From: CAVYXZ01 sp965223835
GTDB lineage: Bacteria > Chloroflexota > Anaerolineae > Aggregatilineales > Phototrophicaceae
Assembly: GCA_965223835.1 (NCBI GenBank)
Contig: CBDCXQ010000001.1
Location: 2,170,001 to 2,234,000, forward strand
Length of the DNA: 64,000 bases
Direction of reading: 5' to 3'
This document shows positions 8,656-17,846 of this stretch, one piece after another. Position numbers and translations under genes: made by a program. The first letter of the stretch is position 1, and each line of letters begins with the position of its first letter. The notes beneath the pieces were generated by a model. That model was given only the letters and a program-made list of their open reading frames with translations, had not been told where the DNA came from and made no database searches.

Positions 8656-10059
8656 ATGCGGTTTGAACCAACAATTGCGTCTGTCCAGCAGCATCAGGTG
8701 CCGGATTGGTATCATGACAGCAAGCTGGGCATCTTTATTCACTGGGGGCTTTATTCGGTGCCCGGTTGGGCGACGCTAACCGGTGACATCAGTAAGGTCA
8801 TAGCGGAGCAGGGCTGGGCCGGGTGGTTCGAGAATAACTCCTACGCTGAATGGTATCTTAACTCTTTAAAGTTTGAGAATGGACCGACCCGCCAATATCA
8901 CGATGAAACATATGGGGCGGATTTTGACTATGATGATTTTGTGCCGCAATTCAACGCGGCGGTTGAGCAGTGGAAGCCGCTGGAATGGGCAAAATTGTTT
9001 CAGAAAGTTGGGGCGCGTTATGTGGTGCTGACAACCAAGCATCATGATGGATTCAATTTGTGGCCGACTCAGCATCCCTGTCCGCGCAAACCGAATTATC
9101 AGGCAACGCGCGATCTGGTTGGTGAACTGACGGACGCCGTTCGTTTGCACGGATTACGGATGGGCTTATATTATTCGGGTGGTCTTGATTGGGCTTTCAA
9201 TGAGGCTCGAATTGAGGATGCGCGTGATGTTCGCGGGACGATTGTTCAGGAACCAGAATTTGTTGAGTATTCGGTAGCGCACTGGCGCGAATTGATTGAT
9301 CGCTACCAGCCCGCATTGATGTGGAATGATATTGGCTATCCAGCCGCCGCCGACCTGGGTGAATTATTTGCTTATTATTACAATCATGTACCTGATGGGG
9401 TTATCAATGATCGGTTTGCACAGGTCGCCCAGCAGCAGAGTAACGCCATTACGGATGAGAAGCCGCCGGAACGCCCCCGCAGTGCCCATTATGATTTTGT
9501 CACTCCAGAATATCGCTCCTTTGACGAGACACAGCCGCAGAAATGGGAAACGTGTCGAGGTATTGGGCACTCGTTTGGCTATAATCGTAACGAGGGTGAC
9601 GACCAGTTAATCGCCGAAGATGATCTGGTCCACTTGCTGGTTGACATTGTGAGTAAAAACGGCAACTTGCTACTCAATGTTGGGCCGATGGCTGATGGTA
9701 CGATACCGCAGAACCAGCGTGAACGATTGGTGAGCCTGGGTCGCTGGTTAGATGTGAACAGTGAAGCGATCTTTGGTACCCGGCCCTGGACAAAATCATC
9801 AAGCCAGACAACGGGCGGAATTGAAGTGCGCTTTACCCGGCAGGGCCATGCAGTTTATGCTACTTTGCTCGGCACACCTAATGAGCGCGAGATTAGTATC
9901 AATGGTCTACAATCAAGCATGGATACGACCGTTCAACTACTGGGACAAAGCGGTGTTTTACATTGGCAACAAGAAGGAGATAACCTTAACATCACGCTCC
10001 CAGACCATTTACCCACATCCCCAGCCCACGTGCTCAAGTTGACAGGGTTGGATCAGTAG
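8656..10059 (+). CDS. Alpha-L-fucosidase, GH29 (copy 1)
   Basis: Retaining alpha-L-fucosidase of glycoside hydrolase family 29, 467 residues, with an N-terminal (beta/alpha)8-like catalytic domain and a C-terminal beta domain. Family marks: LGIFIHWGLYSVPGW near residue 25, TKHHDGFNLW, and MWNDIGYP, where Asp at residue 225 aligns with the known nucleophile of the Thermotoga enzyme (Asp224). There is no signal peptide, so it acts in the cytoplasm on imported fucosides. ATG 8656 is preferred over upstream starts because AGAAGGA (8641-8647) lies 8 nt before it. A weak promoter (TTGTAC at 8593, TACAAT at 8618, spacing 19) may drive it. It is followed by a sulfatase on the same strand, suggesting joint action on sulfated fucosides. 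Confidence 0.93.
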   Translation: MRFEPTIASVQQHQVPDWYHDSKLGIFIHWGLYSVPGWATLTGDISKVIAEQGWAGWFENNSYAEWYLNSLKFENGPTRQYHDETYGADFDYDDFVPQFNAAVEQWKPLEWAKLFQKVGARYVVLTTKHHDGFNLWPTQHPCPRKPNYQATRDLVGELTDAVRLHGLRMGLYYSGGLDWAFNEARIEDARDVRGTIVQEPEFVEYSVAHWRELIDRYQPALMWNDIGYPAAADLGELFAYYYNHVPDGVINDRFAQVAQQQSNAITDEKPPERPRSAHYDFVTPEYRSFDETQPQKWETCRGIGHSFGYNRNEGDDQLIAEDDLVHLLVDIVSKNGNLLLNVGPMADGTIPQNQRERLVSLGRWLDVNSEAIFGTRPWTKSSSQTTGGIEVRFTRQGHAVYATLLGTPNEREISINGLQSSMDTTVQLLGQSGVLHWQQEGDNLNITLPDHLPTSPAHVLKLTGLDQ

Positions 10060-10110
10060 CATACAACACAAGACATCCTTTTTATCTGGCATTATGAGAC
10101 AGGAGAAATT

Positions 10111-11523
10111 GTGACTCGTCCAAATATTTTGTTCATCATGGCCGACGATCACGCTGCTCACGCGATGAGTTGTTACGGTAGTCGAATTAATACAACCCCT
10201 AATCTGGACCGTATTGCCAATGGTGGGATGCGGTTCGATAATTGCTTTTGCACGAATTCGATCTGTACGCCCAGTCGCGCCACCATCTTGACGGGTACCT
10301 ACAATCATATCAATGGTGTCACGACGTTGAGCACCCATATGGATAATCGCCTGCAAACGGTGCCGAAACTACTGCAAGAAGAAGGCTATCAGACCGCGAT
10401 ATTTGGCAAATGGCATTTGGGCACTGGTCCCGATCATTGTCCCACTGGCTTTGATGATTGGGCAGTGTTGCCGGGGCAGGGACTGTATCATAATCCCGAT
10501 TTTATCTTTAAGGGACCAGACGGCGGCACCCGTCGCACGGTGCAGGGATATGTGACTGATCTCATTACAGATATGAGTCTGGACTGGTTGAAACAGCGCG
10601 ACCCGGACCAACCGTTTTTCATGATGTGCCACCACAAAGCGCCGCATCGCAGTTGGGAACCAGATGAAAAACACGCCCACATGTATCTCAACGAGGATGT
10701 GCCAGAACCGGAGACACTGTACGATGACTATAGTAACCGGGCTGCTGCGGCGCAAGCTGCTGAGATGCGGGTTGGGGTGCATATGCGCACGGAAGATCTG
10801 AAAGTCGAGATCAATCATGAACTGCAAGAAAATGACCTGCGCAAATGGGCCTATCAACGGTACATCAAAGATTATCTGCGAGTTGTCGCCTCGATTGATG
10901 ACAATGTTGGACGATTACTTGATTATCTCGATGAAGCCGGGATCGCCGATAATACACTGGTGATTTATACGTCCGATCAGGGCTTTTTTCTGGGCGATCA
11001 TGGCTGGTATGACAAACGGTTTATGTATGAGGAATCGCTGCGGATGCCGTTTATCATTTGTTTCCCACGAGAAATCGCTCCAGGGCAAGCCAATCAGGAT
11101 ATGATCCGTAATGTGGATTTTGCACCAACGTTCTTGGATGTTGCTGGTGCCGTGATCCCCCAAGAATTCCAGGGTAGATCGTTCCGCCCATTGTTGCAGG
11201 GGCAGACGCCTGCTGATTGGGAGCAGATGCTTTACTACCGCTACTGGATGCACAAAGCACATCACAATGTTTATGCGCATTATGGCATTCGCACGCTGGA
11301 TCATAAGCTGATCTATTATTATGCCGATGCATTAGATCAAGCGGGTGCGATTGATGAAACCTATGAGCCGGAATGGGAACTGTTCGACCTCAAGCAGGAC
11401 CCATATGAACTCAATAATGTTTATCATGATCCAGCTTATGCGGACATCATCAATCAGCTCAAGGTTGATCTGTACCGACTGCAAAGTGAATTAGGCGACG
11501 AGCGTTATCATAAAGATCAATAG
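10111..11523 (+). CDS. Sulfatase, S1 family (copy 1), cytoplasmic
   Basis: Type I formylglycine-dependent sulfatase of 470 residues that hydrolyses sulfate esters, here presumably on a sugar. The metal-binding ADDH is near residue 11. The modification motif is CTPSRATILTG, with Cys52 as the residue converted to formylglycine; YTSDQGFFLGDHGWYDK supplies further metal ligands. The start is GTG, with AGGAG 7 nt upstream, 51 nt after the GH29 gene. No signal peptide is present, so it acts inside the cell. The ADDHAAHAMSCYG N-terminus resembles glycosaminoglycan/GlcNAc-6-sulfatase-like groups, but the substrate cannot be fixed from sequence. The activating enzyme (FGE or an anaerobic maturase) is not in the window. 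Confidence 0.92.
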   Translation: MTRPNILFIMADDHAAHAMSCYGSRINTTPNLDRIANGGMRFDNCFCTNSICTPSRATILTGTYNHINGVTTLSTHMDNRLQTVPKLLQEEGYQTAIFGKWHLGTGPDHCPTGFDDWAVLPGQGLYHNPDFIFKGPDGGTRRTVQGYVTDLITDMSLDWLKQRDPDQPFFMMCHHKAPHRSWEPDEKHAHMYLNEDVPEPETLYDDYSNRAAAAQAAEMRVGVHMRTEDLKVEINHELQENDLRKWAYQRYIKDYLRVVASIDDNVGRLLDYLDEAGIADNTLVIYTSDQGFFLGDHGWYDKRFMYEESLRMPFIICFPREIAPGQANQDMIRNVDFAPTFLDVAGAVIPQEFQGRSFRPLLQGQTPADWEQMLYYRYWMHKAHHNVYAHYGIRTLDHKLIYYYADALDQAGAIDETYEPEWELFDLKQDPYELNNVYHDPAYADIINQLKVDLYRLQSELGDERYHKDQ

Positions 11524-11528
11524 CCAGC

Positions 11529-12656
11529 TTATGCAATGGGTTGAGAACCGGCTGATTCTTCACCTGTTAATAGGGCCGGTTCCGGGAACCCTTGCCCGCG
11601 AATGTGTTCCCCGACTGCGCGCAAAATCGCTGCATCTTCAGCGTCAATCGAGCCGTCGGGGAGGGGACCGGTATTGAGAAGCAGGTTGCTGTTGCGAGCA
11701 CGGGCATCAGCCAGTAATGCTAATACGTCGTCGGTTGTTCGATGTTGGCCCTTGTCATCGGCTTTATAGCCCCACGCGCGTGGTTGCAACGTGTCACAGA
11801 CTTCATTATGCTGGTTTTGATTGCGCTCCCACGCTTGTTGCGCCACCTGCCTGGCTTCCGGGGTGGTCAAGCGTTGCGCCAATGAGCGGGCTGTGCGTTC
11901 GGGTGAGGCAAAGTCTTCGTCTCCAGTCGCGCCTTGCTTAAAGCTGATAAGACACTGGGGCTGTAACGAGCGTACCAGCGCATAGGTCTCTTCAATTGGG
12001 AACAGGTCGGGGCGATAATAGTAGGGCATGATGGGGTCAAACCACATCCCCGCGATGGGGCCATATTGTGTCAATAGCTCTGTAATCTGGGCATGAACGA
12101 AATCAATGTAATGCTGAAAGTCGGTTTCGACTCTGAATCGATAATGCGGGTCGGGTGAGTCATAAGCAGGACGTGCCCGGTCCCAGCCGACTTCGCGCGA
12201 AAAGAAATAGGGATGGCGCCAATCGAGTGCGTAGCTGTAATAGAAAAATAGGCCCAGACCTTTTTCCGAACAGGCGGCGGCCAGTTCTCCAATCAGATCA
12301 CGACCACATGGGGCGTTCAGGCTATTAAAATCGGTTTGATCGGTGCGAAACAGGCAAAAGCTGTCATGGTGGCGAGTAGTAATAGTTATATAGCGCATCT
12401 CTGCCGCCAGTGCCAGGTCGGTAATTGCATCGGCATCGAACGTGGCTGCGGTAAATTCTTCCTGAAGTTTTGCGTACTCCGCTACCGGAATACGTTCATG
12501 CAACATGACCCATTCGCCACGCCCTAAAAGACTATAGACACCATAGTGCATAAACAGGCCGTATTGGGCCTCACTAAACCATTGCAACGTAGCCTGGCGC
12601 GGATCTTGATGGTAAAGATCGGCATAGTGCTTCAGAAAACTGGGTGTGTTGCTCAT
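11529..12656 (-). CDS. Alpha-L-fucosidase-like GH29 (copy 2, short form)
   Basis: Short GH29 protein of 375 residues that ends soon after the catalytic barrel, without the C-terminal beta domain of copy 1. Visible motifs: YGLFMHYGVYSLLGRGEW, TRHHDSFCLF and GMWFDPIMPYYY, where Asp207 is the predicted nucleophile. No signal peptide. It is transcribed divergently from the sugar ABC operon at 12853, and the LacI operator at 12706-12725 lies in the shared intergenic space, so both may respond to regulator 1. AGGAG is placed 8 nt before the ATG. It converges on the sulfatase with only 5 nt between the two stops. The exact linkage specificity is unknown. Confidence 0.88.
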   Translation of the reverse strand: MSNTPSFLKHYADLYHQDPRQATLQWFSEAQYGLFMHYGVYSLLGRGEWVMLHERIPVAEYAKLQEEFTAATFDADAITDLALAAEMRYITITTRHHDSFCLFRTDQTDFNSLNAPCGRDLIGELAAACSEKGLGLFFYYSYALDWRHPYFFSREVGWDRARPAYDSPDPHYRFRVETDFQHYIDFVHAQITELLTQYGPIAGMWFDPIMPYYYRPDLFPIEETYALVRSLQPQCLISFKQGATGDEDFASPERTARSLAQRLTTPEARQVAQQAWERNQNQHNEVCDTLQPRAWGYKADDKGQHRTTDDVLALLADARARNSNLLLNTGPLPDGSIDAEDAAILRAVGEHIRGQGFPEPALLTGEESAGSQPIA

Positions 12657-12678
12657 GTTGATGCTCCTAAAGGTTTAT

Positions 12679-12707
12679 TTGACAAAGACATCGTGTGTGG
12701 CTAAGAT
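12679..12707 (+). promoter_or_regulatory. Promoter of sugar ABC operon 1
   Basis: TTGACA (12679-12684), 17-nt spacer, TAAGAT (12702-12707). The predicted start is near 12714, inside the operator palindrome, and gives a leader of about 139 nt before the binding-protein gene. Confidence 0.75.
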
Positions 12708-12725
12708 ATGGTAAGCGTACCATAT
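12706..12725. promoter_or_regulatory. Operator for LacI regulator 1 (site A)
   Basis: Inverted repeat with 8-bp perfect arms, ATATGGTA and TACCATAT, around AGCG. Its 16-bp core matches the site in front of LacI regulator 1 at 17771-17786 in 15 of 16 positions. It covers the end of the -10 and the predicted start site, a classic repressor position. Confidence 0.8.
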
Positions 12726-12772
12726 TTCCCATCAACAAGCTTGATTAAACGCACCAGGAACGGTATATTTTC

Positions 12773-12780
12773 AGGAGGTG
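12773..12780 (+). promoter_or_regulatory. Orphan Shine-Dalgarno-like motif in leader
   Basis: AGGAGGTG, a near-perfect anti-16S match, with no usable start codon after it. It lies 72 nt before the binding-protein ATG, which has its own SD (GAAAGG). Similar motifs lie 67-72 nt before four other transport starts in the window; compare the mRNA-stabilising STAB-SD elements known from Bacillus. Confidence 0.5.
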
Positions 12781-12852
12781 TAATTTTATAAATTATAACA
12801 AAACGAAAAACCAGTGTGTTTTGCTAGATAAGTATGCTTTGAAAGGTAGATA

Positions 12853-14160
12853 ATGAGCCAGAAAAGTCTTTCCCGCCGTGATTTTCTCAAAGCGGCAGCG
12901 GCAACCGGTGGCGCACTCGTCGCGAGTGTTGCACCCAACGTTGTGCTAGGGCAAGAGCAGGTAACGCTCTCGTTTGGCTTTACGTGGGATGCGGCCTTCC
13001 GCCCGGTGCAGGAAGAATTTAATAATAACTTCATGGAAGCCCACCCAGAGATCACGATTGAAGAGGTCTATAGCACCTGGGCCGACCACAACAACACTGT
13101 CCCGGTATGGGCGGCTGCAGGCACCCTGCCTGACATCATCTATGTACACGGTAGTCGCGTCGCCCCCTGGACAGCCGAGGGGATCATTAGCCCGCTCCAG
13201 GAATTTGTCGAGATGGATGAAGAGTTCAACGTTGACGGTATCTGGGAAGAGGCCCTGCGTCTCTATCGGGTCGAAGGCGTGCTCGTTGGCATTCCCTACG
13301 ATCATGGTCCTCTGATTCTTGGCTACAACAAAGACTACTTTGATGCGGCTGGTATGGATTACCCGGACGACACCTGGACGATGGATGACTTCAGGGAAGC
13401 AGCTATTGCGTTATCCGACCCTGACAACCTTATGTGGGGTTGGAGCGGTGAATTCGATCTGGGTTCCGGCGGTGCCGATACGTGGTTGGGTCCCTGGGGC
13501 GGAACCAATATGAATGAAGACGAGACGCAGATGCTGGTGGATTCCCCAGAAGCCCAGGAAGCAATGAACTTCTGGTATACCCTTACTCATGTGGACCGGG
13601 CCGCCCCAACCGAAGGTGATGCGCTGGGTTTCGGTACCAACATGAATGGTCCCTGGATGAACGGTCGCACTGCGATGGCGAACGTCCCTTCATGGGAGAC
13701 ACCGGGTCTGGCGCGGGATGCCGCTTTTGCCTGGGATGTGGCCGCCTGGCCGGAAGGACCAGCCGGACGTAAAGCCGGCGCTTTTGGCAGTGGCTTTAGC
13801 ATCACGACCAATAGCGAACAGCGTGAAGCGGCCTGGAGCTTCCTGCGTGAATACCTGTCGGTTGAAGGTATGAGCACCGTATGGGGTATTACGGGTCGCG
13901 GTTCACCAGCACGCGAAGCTGCGTATGACTCGTGGATGACTTCACCCGATGCGCCGGATAATGCTCAGGCCTATCTGGACGCGCTGAAGACCTATGCAGT
14001 CACTGGCAAACCGTTCCAAACTCTGGCGGCGCCGGAAGTTCTGGATGTGCTGGGCCGTGAGGCACAACTGATGCGGCTGGGTGAGACTGATGTTGCTGGC
14101 GCTACTGCCGCGATCATGGACCAGGCTCAGGCAGCGATGGACGCCGTTAACGAAGCCTAG
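12853..14160 (+). CDS. Sugar ABC transporter, substrate-binding protein (family 1), system 1
   Basis: Extracellular binding protein of a carbohydrate ABC importer, 435 residues. It begins with a Tat signal (SRRDFLKAAAATGG) ending near VVLG; there is no lipobox cysteine, so membrane anchoring must be by the uncleaved signal or another route. The mature part has the two-lobed family-1 pattern, with repeated aromatic residues (TWLGPWGG, SWETPGLARD) typical of sugar contacts. It leads the operon with two permeases and no ATPase. Its position beside fucosidases and under the LacI regulator 1 operator suggests a fucose-containing oligosaccharide ligand (inferred). A hairpin directly follows the stop. 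Confidence 0.92.
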   Translation: MSQKSLSRRDFLKAAAATGGALVASVAPNVVLGQEQVTLSFGFTWDAAFRPVQEEFNNNFMEAHPEITIEEVYSTWADHNNTVPVWAAAGTLPDIIYVHGSRVAPWTAEGIISPLQEFVEMDEEFNVDGIWEEALRLYRVEGVLVGIPYDHGPLILGYNKDYFDAAGMDYPDDTWTMDDFREAAIALSDPDNLMWGWSGEFDLGSGGADTWLGPWGGTNMNEDETQMLVDSPEAQEAMNFWYTLTHVDRAAPTEGDALGFGTNMNGPWMNGRTAMANVPSWETPGLARDAAFAWDVAAWPEGPAGRKAGAFGSGFSITTNSEQREAAWSFLREYLSVEGMSTVWGITGRGSPAREAAYDSWMTSPDAPDNAQAYLDALKTYAVTGKPFQTLAAPEVLDVLGREAQLMRLGETDVAGATAAIMDQAQAAMDAVNEA

Positions 14161-14174
14161 TTTTTCGTTCATTT

Positions 14175-14208
14175 GTGGGATGTCGGTGTATACTGGCGTC
14201 CCACTTTT
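14175..14208 (+). terminator. Hairpin after binding protein 1
   Basis: A 12-bp stem with three G-U pairs (arms 14175-14186 and 14193-14204) and a 6-nt loop, followed by TTTT. It lies between the binding-protein and permease genes, so it probably acts as a partial terminator or 3'-end block that keeps binding-protein mRNA in excess. Confidence 0.7.
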
Positions 14209-14257
14209 CCAATACTCATCAACGACTAACTAAGGCAGATTTAAGGAGATCCATCCT

Positions 14258-15166
14258 ATGCAACTTCCAATAGTGGGGCGGCATGTGAGCCGTGCCCGCC
14301 GTGAAGAGCGTCTTTTTTACCTCTTTGTAACTCCCTGGCTAATTGGCCTGACTTTGTTCTGGGGCGGACCAATCCTGGCATCACTGGGCCTGAGTTTTAC
14401 CGATTGGTCTGGTGTCAACCTCAGTGACTTGGAACTAATTGGTTTCGAAAACTATCGCACATTGTTTGCCGACGACTTGTTTTGGGAATCTGTCGGACAT
14501 ACTGTGTTTTATGCGGTGGGCAGTGTCACGCTCGGCACTTTATTCGCCCTCGTACTGGCGATTTTGTTGAACCAAAAAATACCTTTTCTACCGTTTTTTC
14601 GGTCGGTTTTTTATTTACCATCGGTCACCGCCGGCGTTGCCGTTGCCCTGGTATGGATCTGGATTCTTAATCCCTCAGTGGGGTTACTCAATTATGGCCT
14701 CGGCCTAGTGGGCATTGACGGCCCTAAATGGTTGCAAAGTTCGGATTGGGTTATCCCGGCGCTCATCATCATGAGCCTTTTCCGGGTTGGCCCTAGCATG
14801 ATTATTTTGCTGGCTGGTCTCCAGGATATTCCGGAAAGTCTTTACGAGGCTGCCGAAATTGATGGTGCCGGGCGGTGGGCGAAACTGCGAAATGTCACAT
14901 TACCAATGTTGTCACCTGCGTTATTCTTTGTGCTGGTCGTATCGACGGTTGGCTCCTTCCAGATCTTTACTGAAATTCGGATTATGACGCAGGGGGGGCC
15001 AGGAACATCTTCATTTGTTATGGTCTGGTACCTGTGGCAACAGGCCTTTGTCTACCTGCGCATGGGGTTTGCTTCAGCAGTATCCTGGATTTTGTTTATT
15101 GTAATCATGGCCCTGGTCGGTCTGCAATTTTGGATTGGCAGTCGCTGGGTTTATTATGAAAGCTAG
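14258..15166 (+). CDS. Sugar ABC transporter permease (MalF-type), system 1
   Basis: Inner-membrane permease subunit of a carbohydrate ABC importer, 302 residues with about six membrane helices. The ATPase-contact EAA loop is YEAAEIDGAGRWAKLRNVTL. AAGGAG lies 11 nt before the ATG. It is the second gene of operon 1 and pairs with the MalG-type permease that starts 2 nt after its stop. No ATP-binding subunit is encoded nearby. Confidence 0.93.
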   Translation: MQLPIVGRHVSRARREERLFYLFVTPWLIGLTLFWGGPILASLGLSFTDWSGVNLSDLELIGFENYRTLFADDLFWESVGHTVFYAVGSVTLGTLFALVLAILLNQKIPFLPFFRSVFYLPSVTAGVAVALVWIWILNPSVGLLNYGLGLVGIDGPKWLQSSDWVIPALIIMSLFRVGPSMIILLAGLQDIPESLYEAAEIDGAGRWAKLRNVTLPMLSPALFFVLVVSTVGSFQIFTEIRIMTQGGPGTSSFVMVWYLWQQAFVYLRMGFASAVSWILFIVIMALVGLQFWIGSRWVYYES

Positions 15167-15168
15167 GC

Positions 15169-16080
15169 ATGATGGCGACGATTGAAACCCAACTGGACAA
15201 ACAAGAGATCGCGGATTCCAAAGTCACTCCCTGGTCTAGCACGATAAAGGGCCAGCAGCGTATCAGTATTCTGCTTACGCTTGCAATTCTCATTCCGCTG
15301 GGGATTCTGTTTTTATTGCCCTTTTTCTGGATGGTTTCCACCGCGTTGAAAACTCGACCACAGATATTCCTGTTCCCGCCACGCTTCATTCCCGACCCGA
15401 TTATGTGGAACAACTTTGGCGATGCCTGGAACAATTTTTTACCGTTCAACACGTTTTTGTTCAATTCTGCCAAAATCACGCTTAACAATGTTATCGGCAA
15501 TTTGTTCTCCTGCACGTTAGCAGCCTATGCATTTGCGCGGTTGCGAGCGCGGGGTAAGAACATCGTGTTCGGCACGGTACTGGCGTTGTTGGTGATGCCC
15601 CAGGAAGTATTGATTATTCCCCAATACATTCTGTTTACCCAATTGGGTTGGAATAACACCCACCTGCCGTTGATGGTGCCAGCGTGGTTTGGTTGGGCGT
15701 TTTTTATCTTTTTGTTGCGTCAGTTTTTTATGGGTATCCCGCAGGAGTTGGTCGATGCGGCGCTCATTGATGGAGCCGGACATCCCCAGATTCTGGTACG
15801 CATCTTTCTCCCGCTGTCCAAGCCAGCCCTGGCGACGGTGGCGATCTTCGCGTTCATTGGCAACTGGAACAATTTCCTGGGGCCGCTCATCTACCTGCGC
15901 AGCGAACACCTGCACACCCTGCCTTTAGGAATGGTGGCTTTTCAAGGGGCGTTTGGCAATACGGATTGGCAGTATATGATGGCGATTGCCACGATTGCCT
16001 TGATTCCGGTGCTGATTATCTTTTTCTTCGGGCAAAAGCTGTTTGTCCAGGGTATCGCGTTGTCAGGCGTCAAGCGTTAG
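15169..16080 (+). CDS. Sugar ABC transporter permease (MalG-type), system 1
   Basis: Second membrane subunit of the importer, 303 residues with six predicted helices after a polar N-terminal tail of about 30 residues. Its EAA loop reads VDAALIDGAGHPQILVRIFL, followed by PLSKPALATVAIF, as in MalG/AraQ-like permeases. It starts 2 nt after the previous stop (ATG 15169; a second ATG follows at 15172). It is followed after 36 nt by an FG-GAP/ASPIC protein on the same strand. Confidence 0.93.
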   Translation: MMATIETQLDKQEIADSKVTPWSSTIKGQQRISILLTLAILIPLGILFLLPFFWMVSTALKTRPQIFLFPPRFIPDPIMWNNFGDAWNNFLPFNTFLFNSAKITLNNVIGNLFSCTLAAYAFARLRARGKNIVFGTVLALLVMPQEVLIIPQYILFTQLGWNNTHLPLMVPAWFGWAFFIFLLRQFFMGIPQELVDAALIDGAGHPQILVRIFLPLSKPALATVAIFAFIGNWNNFLGPLIYLRSEHLHTLPLGMVAFQGAFGNTDWQYMMAIATIALIPVLIIFFFGQKLFVQGIALSGVKR

Positions 16081-16116
16081 CCTGACCGAAATTATCCGGT
16101 CTGGAATTTATTACGG

Positions 16117-17712
16117 ATGAAATTCCTCAAGATAATTGTGGTGACATTTTTTTGCATGTCTCCACCGCTTGTCGCTCAGGATATTGCCGAGCCGTTTGAA
16201 GACGTCAGCCGCGCAGCTGGGATTACAGCGGCTCACCGGGGTGAATGGTCGTTGTTTGACCCGCGTTTCAACAGTGGCTATCTGGGAATTGGGCAGGCGT
16301 GGGGTGATTATGATAACGACGGATGGATTGACCTGTTTGTGACCGGCAACCTGGAATCAGATGTGCTATATCGCAATCAGGGCGATGGGCACTTCATTAA
16401 ATCTGAGTTTTCATCTCAGGTGAGTCAGCCTGCGGTGCTCAGCGGTGGGGCGGTCTGGGCTGACTATGACAATGATGGCTGGAAAGATCTATATGTTGTT
16501 AATCATGGGGCCAATGCGTTGTTTCATAATAATGGGAGAAATGGGTTCACTAATCTAACTGAAGCCGCCGGTGTTGGTGACGCGGGCAAGGGGACGACCG
16601 CCACCTGGGGCGATTATGATGGGGATGGTGATCTTGATCTATATGTTGCCAATTGGTCTTGTTTCCCTGAATGTGGCGATCCGCCAGAAAATGACCTGGG
16701 GCGCGACACGCTGTATCGCAACAACAACGACGGAACTTTTGATGATGTATCGTATCTGTTAGCGCATAATGAGTTGCTGGGGTCAGCCTTTGCTGCCAGC
16801 TTCTCGGATTACGATAATGATGGCGATCAGGACATTTATGTCGTCAATGATATGTTCAAGAATCCCATTGGCAACATTCTCTGGCGTAATGACGGCCCTG
16901 GCTGTGAGGAATGGTGCTGGTCCGAGGTTTCGGTGGAAGCAGGGGCGAACACTTACATTCATGGGATGGGGCTGGCTATCGGAGATTATGATAACGATCT
17001 TGACCTGGATTTCTATTTCTCCGATATGGTCAATCGTATGGCACTGCTGCAAAATCAGGGAGATGGGATGTTCGTTGATAAGGCCAGAGAAGCGGGGGTG
17101 GCTGTGGGTCCCAGCAGCGCGGTTGGTTGGGGGACTATTTTTTTCGATTATGACAATGATAGCTGGCTGGACCTTTATCTAACGACCACTGAATTTATCC
17201 AATATGATGTCTATAGCGGACCAATTGCGATGCTGGCCGAATTCCCCGACTTTCTATTTAAAAATGCGGCTGATGGTACTTTTATTGATGAGACACCCGC
17301 ATCCTGGCTCGAACAACCGCGACCCAGTATGGGTGTGGCTTATGCTGACTATGATAATGATGGCCGGGTTGATTTTGTAGTTGGGCATTGGAATGAAGGC
17401 TATACGCTATTTCGGAATACCAGCCGAATTGCCCAGAATCATAATTGGTTGACCGTCAGATTGACCGGTGGGGGGCGCGTGAATCGTGATGCAGTAGGCG
17501 CAAAGGTCTTTGTCACGACGTCGGCGGGGAATACCACCATGCAAGTGGTAAAAAATGGATCCAGCCTGGGGGCAGGGAACGATCTGGCGCTGCATTTTGG
17601 TCTGGGTAGCGAAACCATTGAGCATTTACGGGTTGTGTGGCCGGATGGGTCCGAAGATGTGATTGATGATGTCACCATCAATCAAATTTTGAGCATTCAC
17701 TATTTAGCCTGA
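16117..17712 (+). CDS. Secreted FG-GAP/VCBS-repeat protein with ASPIC/UnbV domain (CRTAC1-like)
   Basis: Exported protein of 531 residues. A Sec signal peptide covers about residues 1-21 (IIVVTFFCMSPPLVAQ). The middle has seven calcium-binding-type FG-GAP motifs of the form DYDNDGxxDLxV (for example DYDNDGWIDLFV and DYDGDGDLDLYV), which predict a beta-propeller. The last 80 residues form an ASPIC/UnbV domain (VVWPDGSEDVIDD). Such proteins bind or present ligands at the surface, but no enzymatic role is established. It is the last gene of sugar ABC operon 1. It may capture polysaccharide for the importer, which is inference from position only. Confidence 0.85.
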   Translation: MKFLKIIVVTFFCMSPPLVAQDIAEPFEDVSRAAGITAAHRGEWSLFDPRFNSGYLGIGQAWGDYDNDGWIDLFVTGNLESDVLYRNQGDGHFIKSEFSSQVSQPAVLSGGAVWADYDNDGWKDLYVVNHGANALFHNNGRNGFTNLTEAAGVGDAGKGTTATWGDYDGDGDLDLYVANWSCFPECGDPPENDLGRDTLYRNNNDGTFDDVSYLLAHNELLGSAFAASFSDYDNDGDQDIYVVNDMFKNPIGNILWRNDGPGCEEWCWSEVSVEAGANTYIHGMGLAIGDYDNDLDLDFYFSDMVNRMALLQNQGDGMFVDKAREAGVAVGPSSAVGWGTIFFDYDNDSWLDLYLTTTEFIQYDVYSGPIAMLAEFPDFLFKNAADGTFIDETPASWLEQPRPSMGVAYADYDNDGRVDFVVGHWNEGYTLFRNTSRIAQNHNWLTVRLTGGGRVNRDAVGAKVFVTTSAGNTTMQVVKNGSSLGAGNDLALHFGLGSETIEHLRVVWPDGSEDVIDDVTINQILSIHYLA

Positions 17713-17770
17713 ATGATAGTCAATTTAACTTGTGTTCTTATCAGTGGGTTAAACTAATGATTTTTGGGGA

Positions 17771-17786
17771 ATGGTATGCGTACCAT
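17771..17786. promoter_or_regulatory. Operator for LacI regulator 1 (site B, autoregulatory)
   Basis: ATGGTATGCGTACCAT, an inverted repeat with 6-bp arms that differs at one base from the core of site A. It ends 15 nt before a TATAAT (17802-17807), so it covers the -35 region of the probable promoter of the LacI gene at 17847. This supports autoregulation and shared control with operon 1. Confidence 0.78.
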
Positions 17787-17846
17787 AGGTGTGATTGCTG
17801 CTATAATTATTGCGTTTTACACAAATGGTGAGCGAGTATAGGACTA

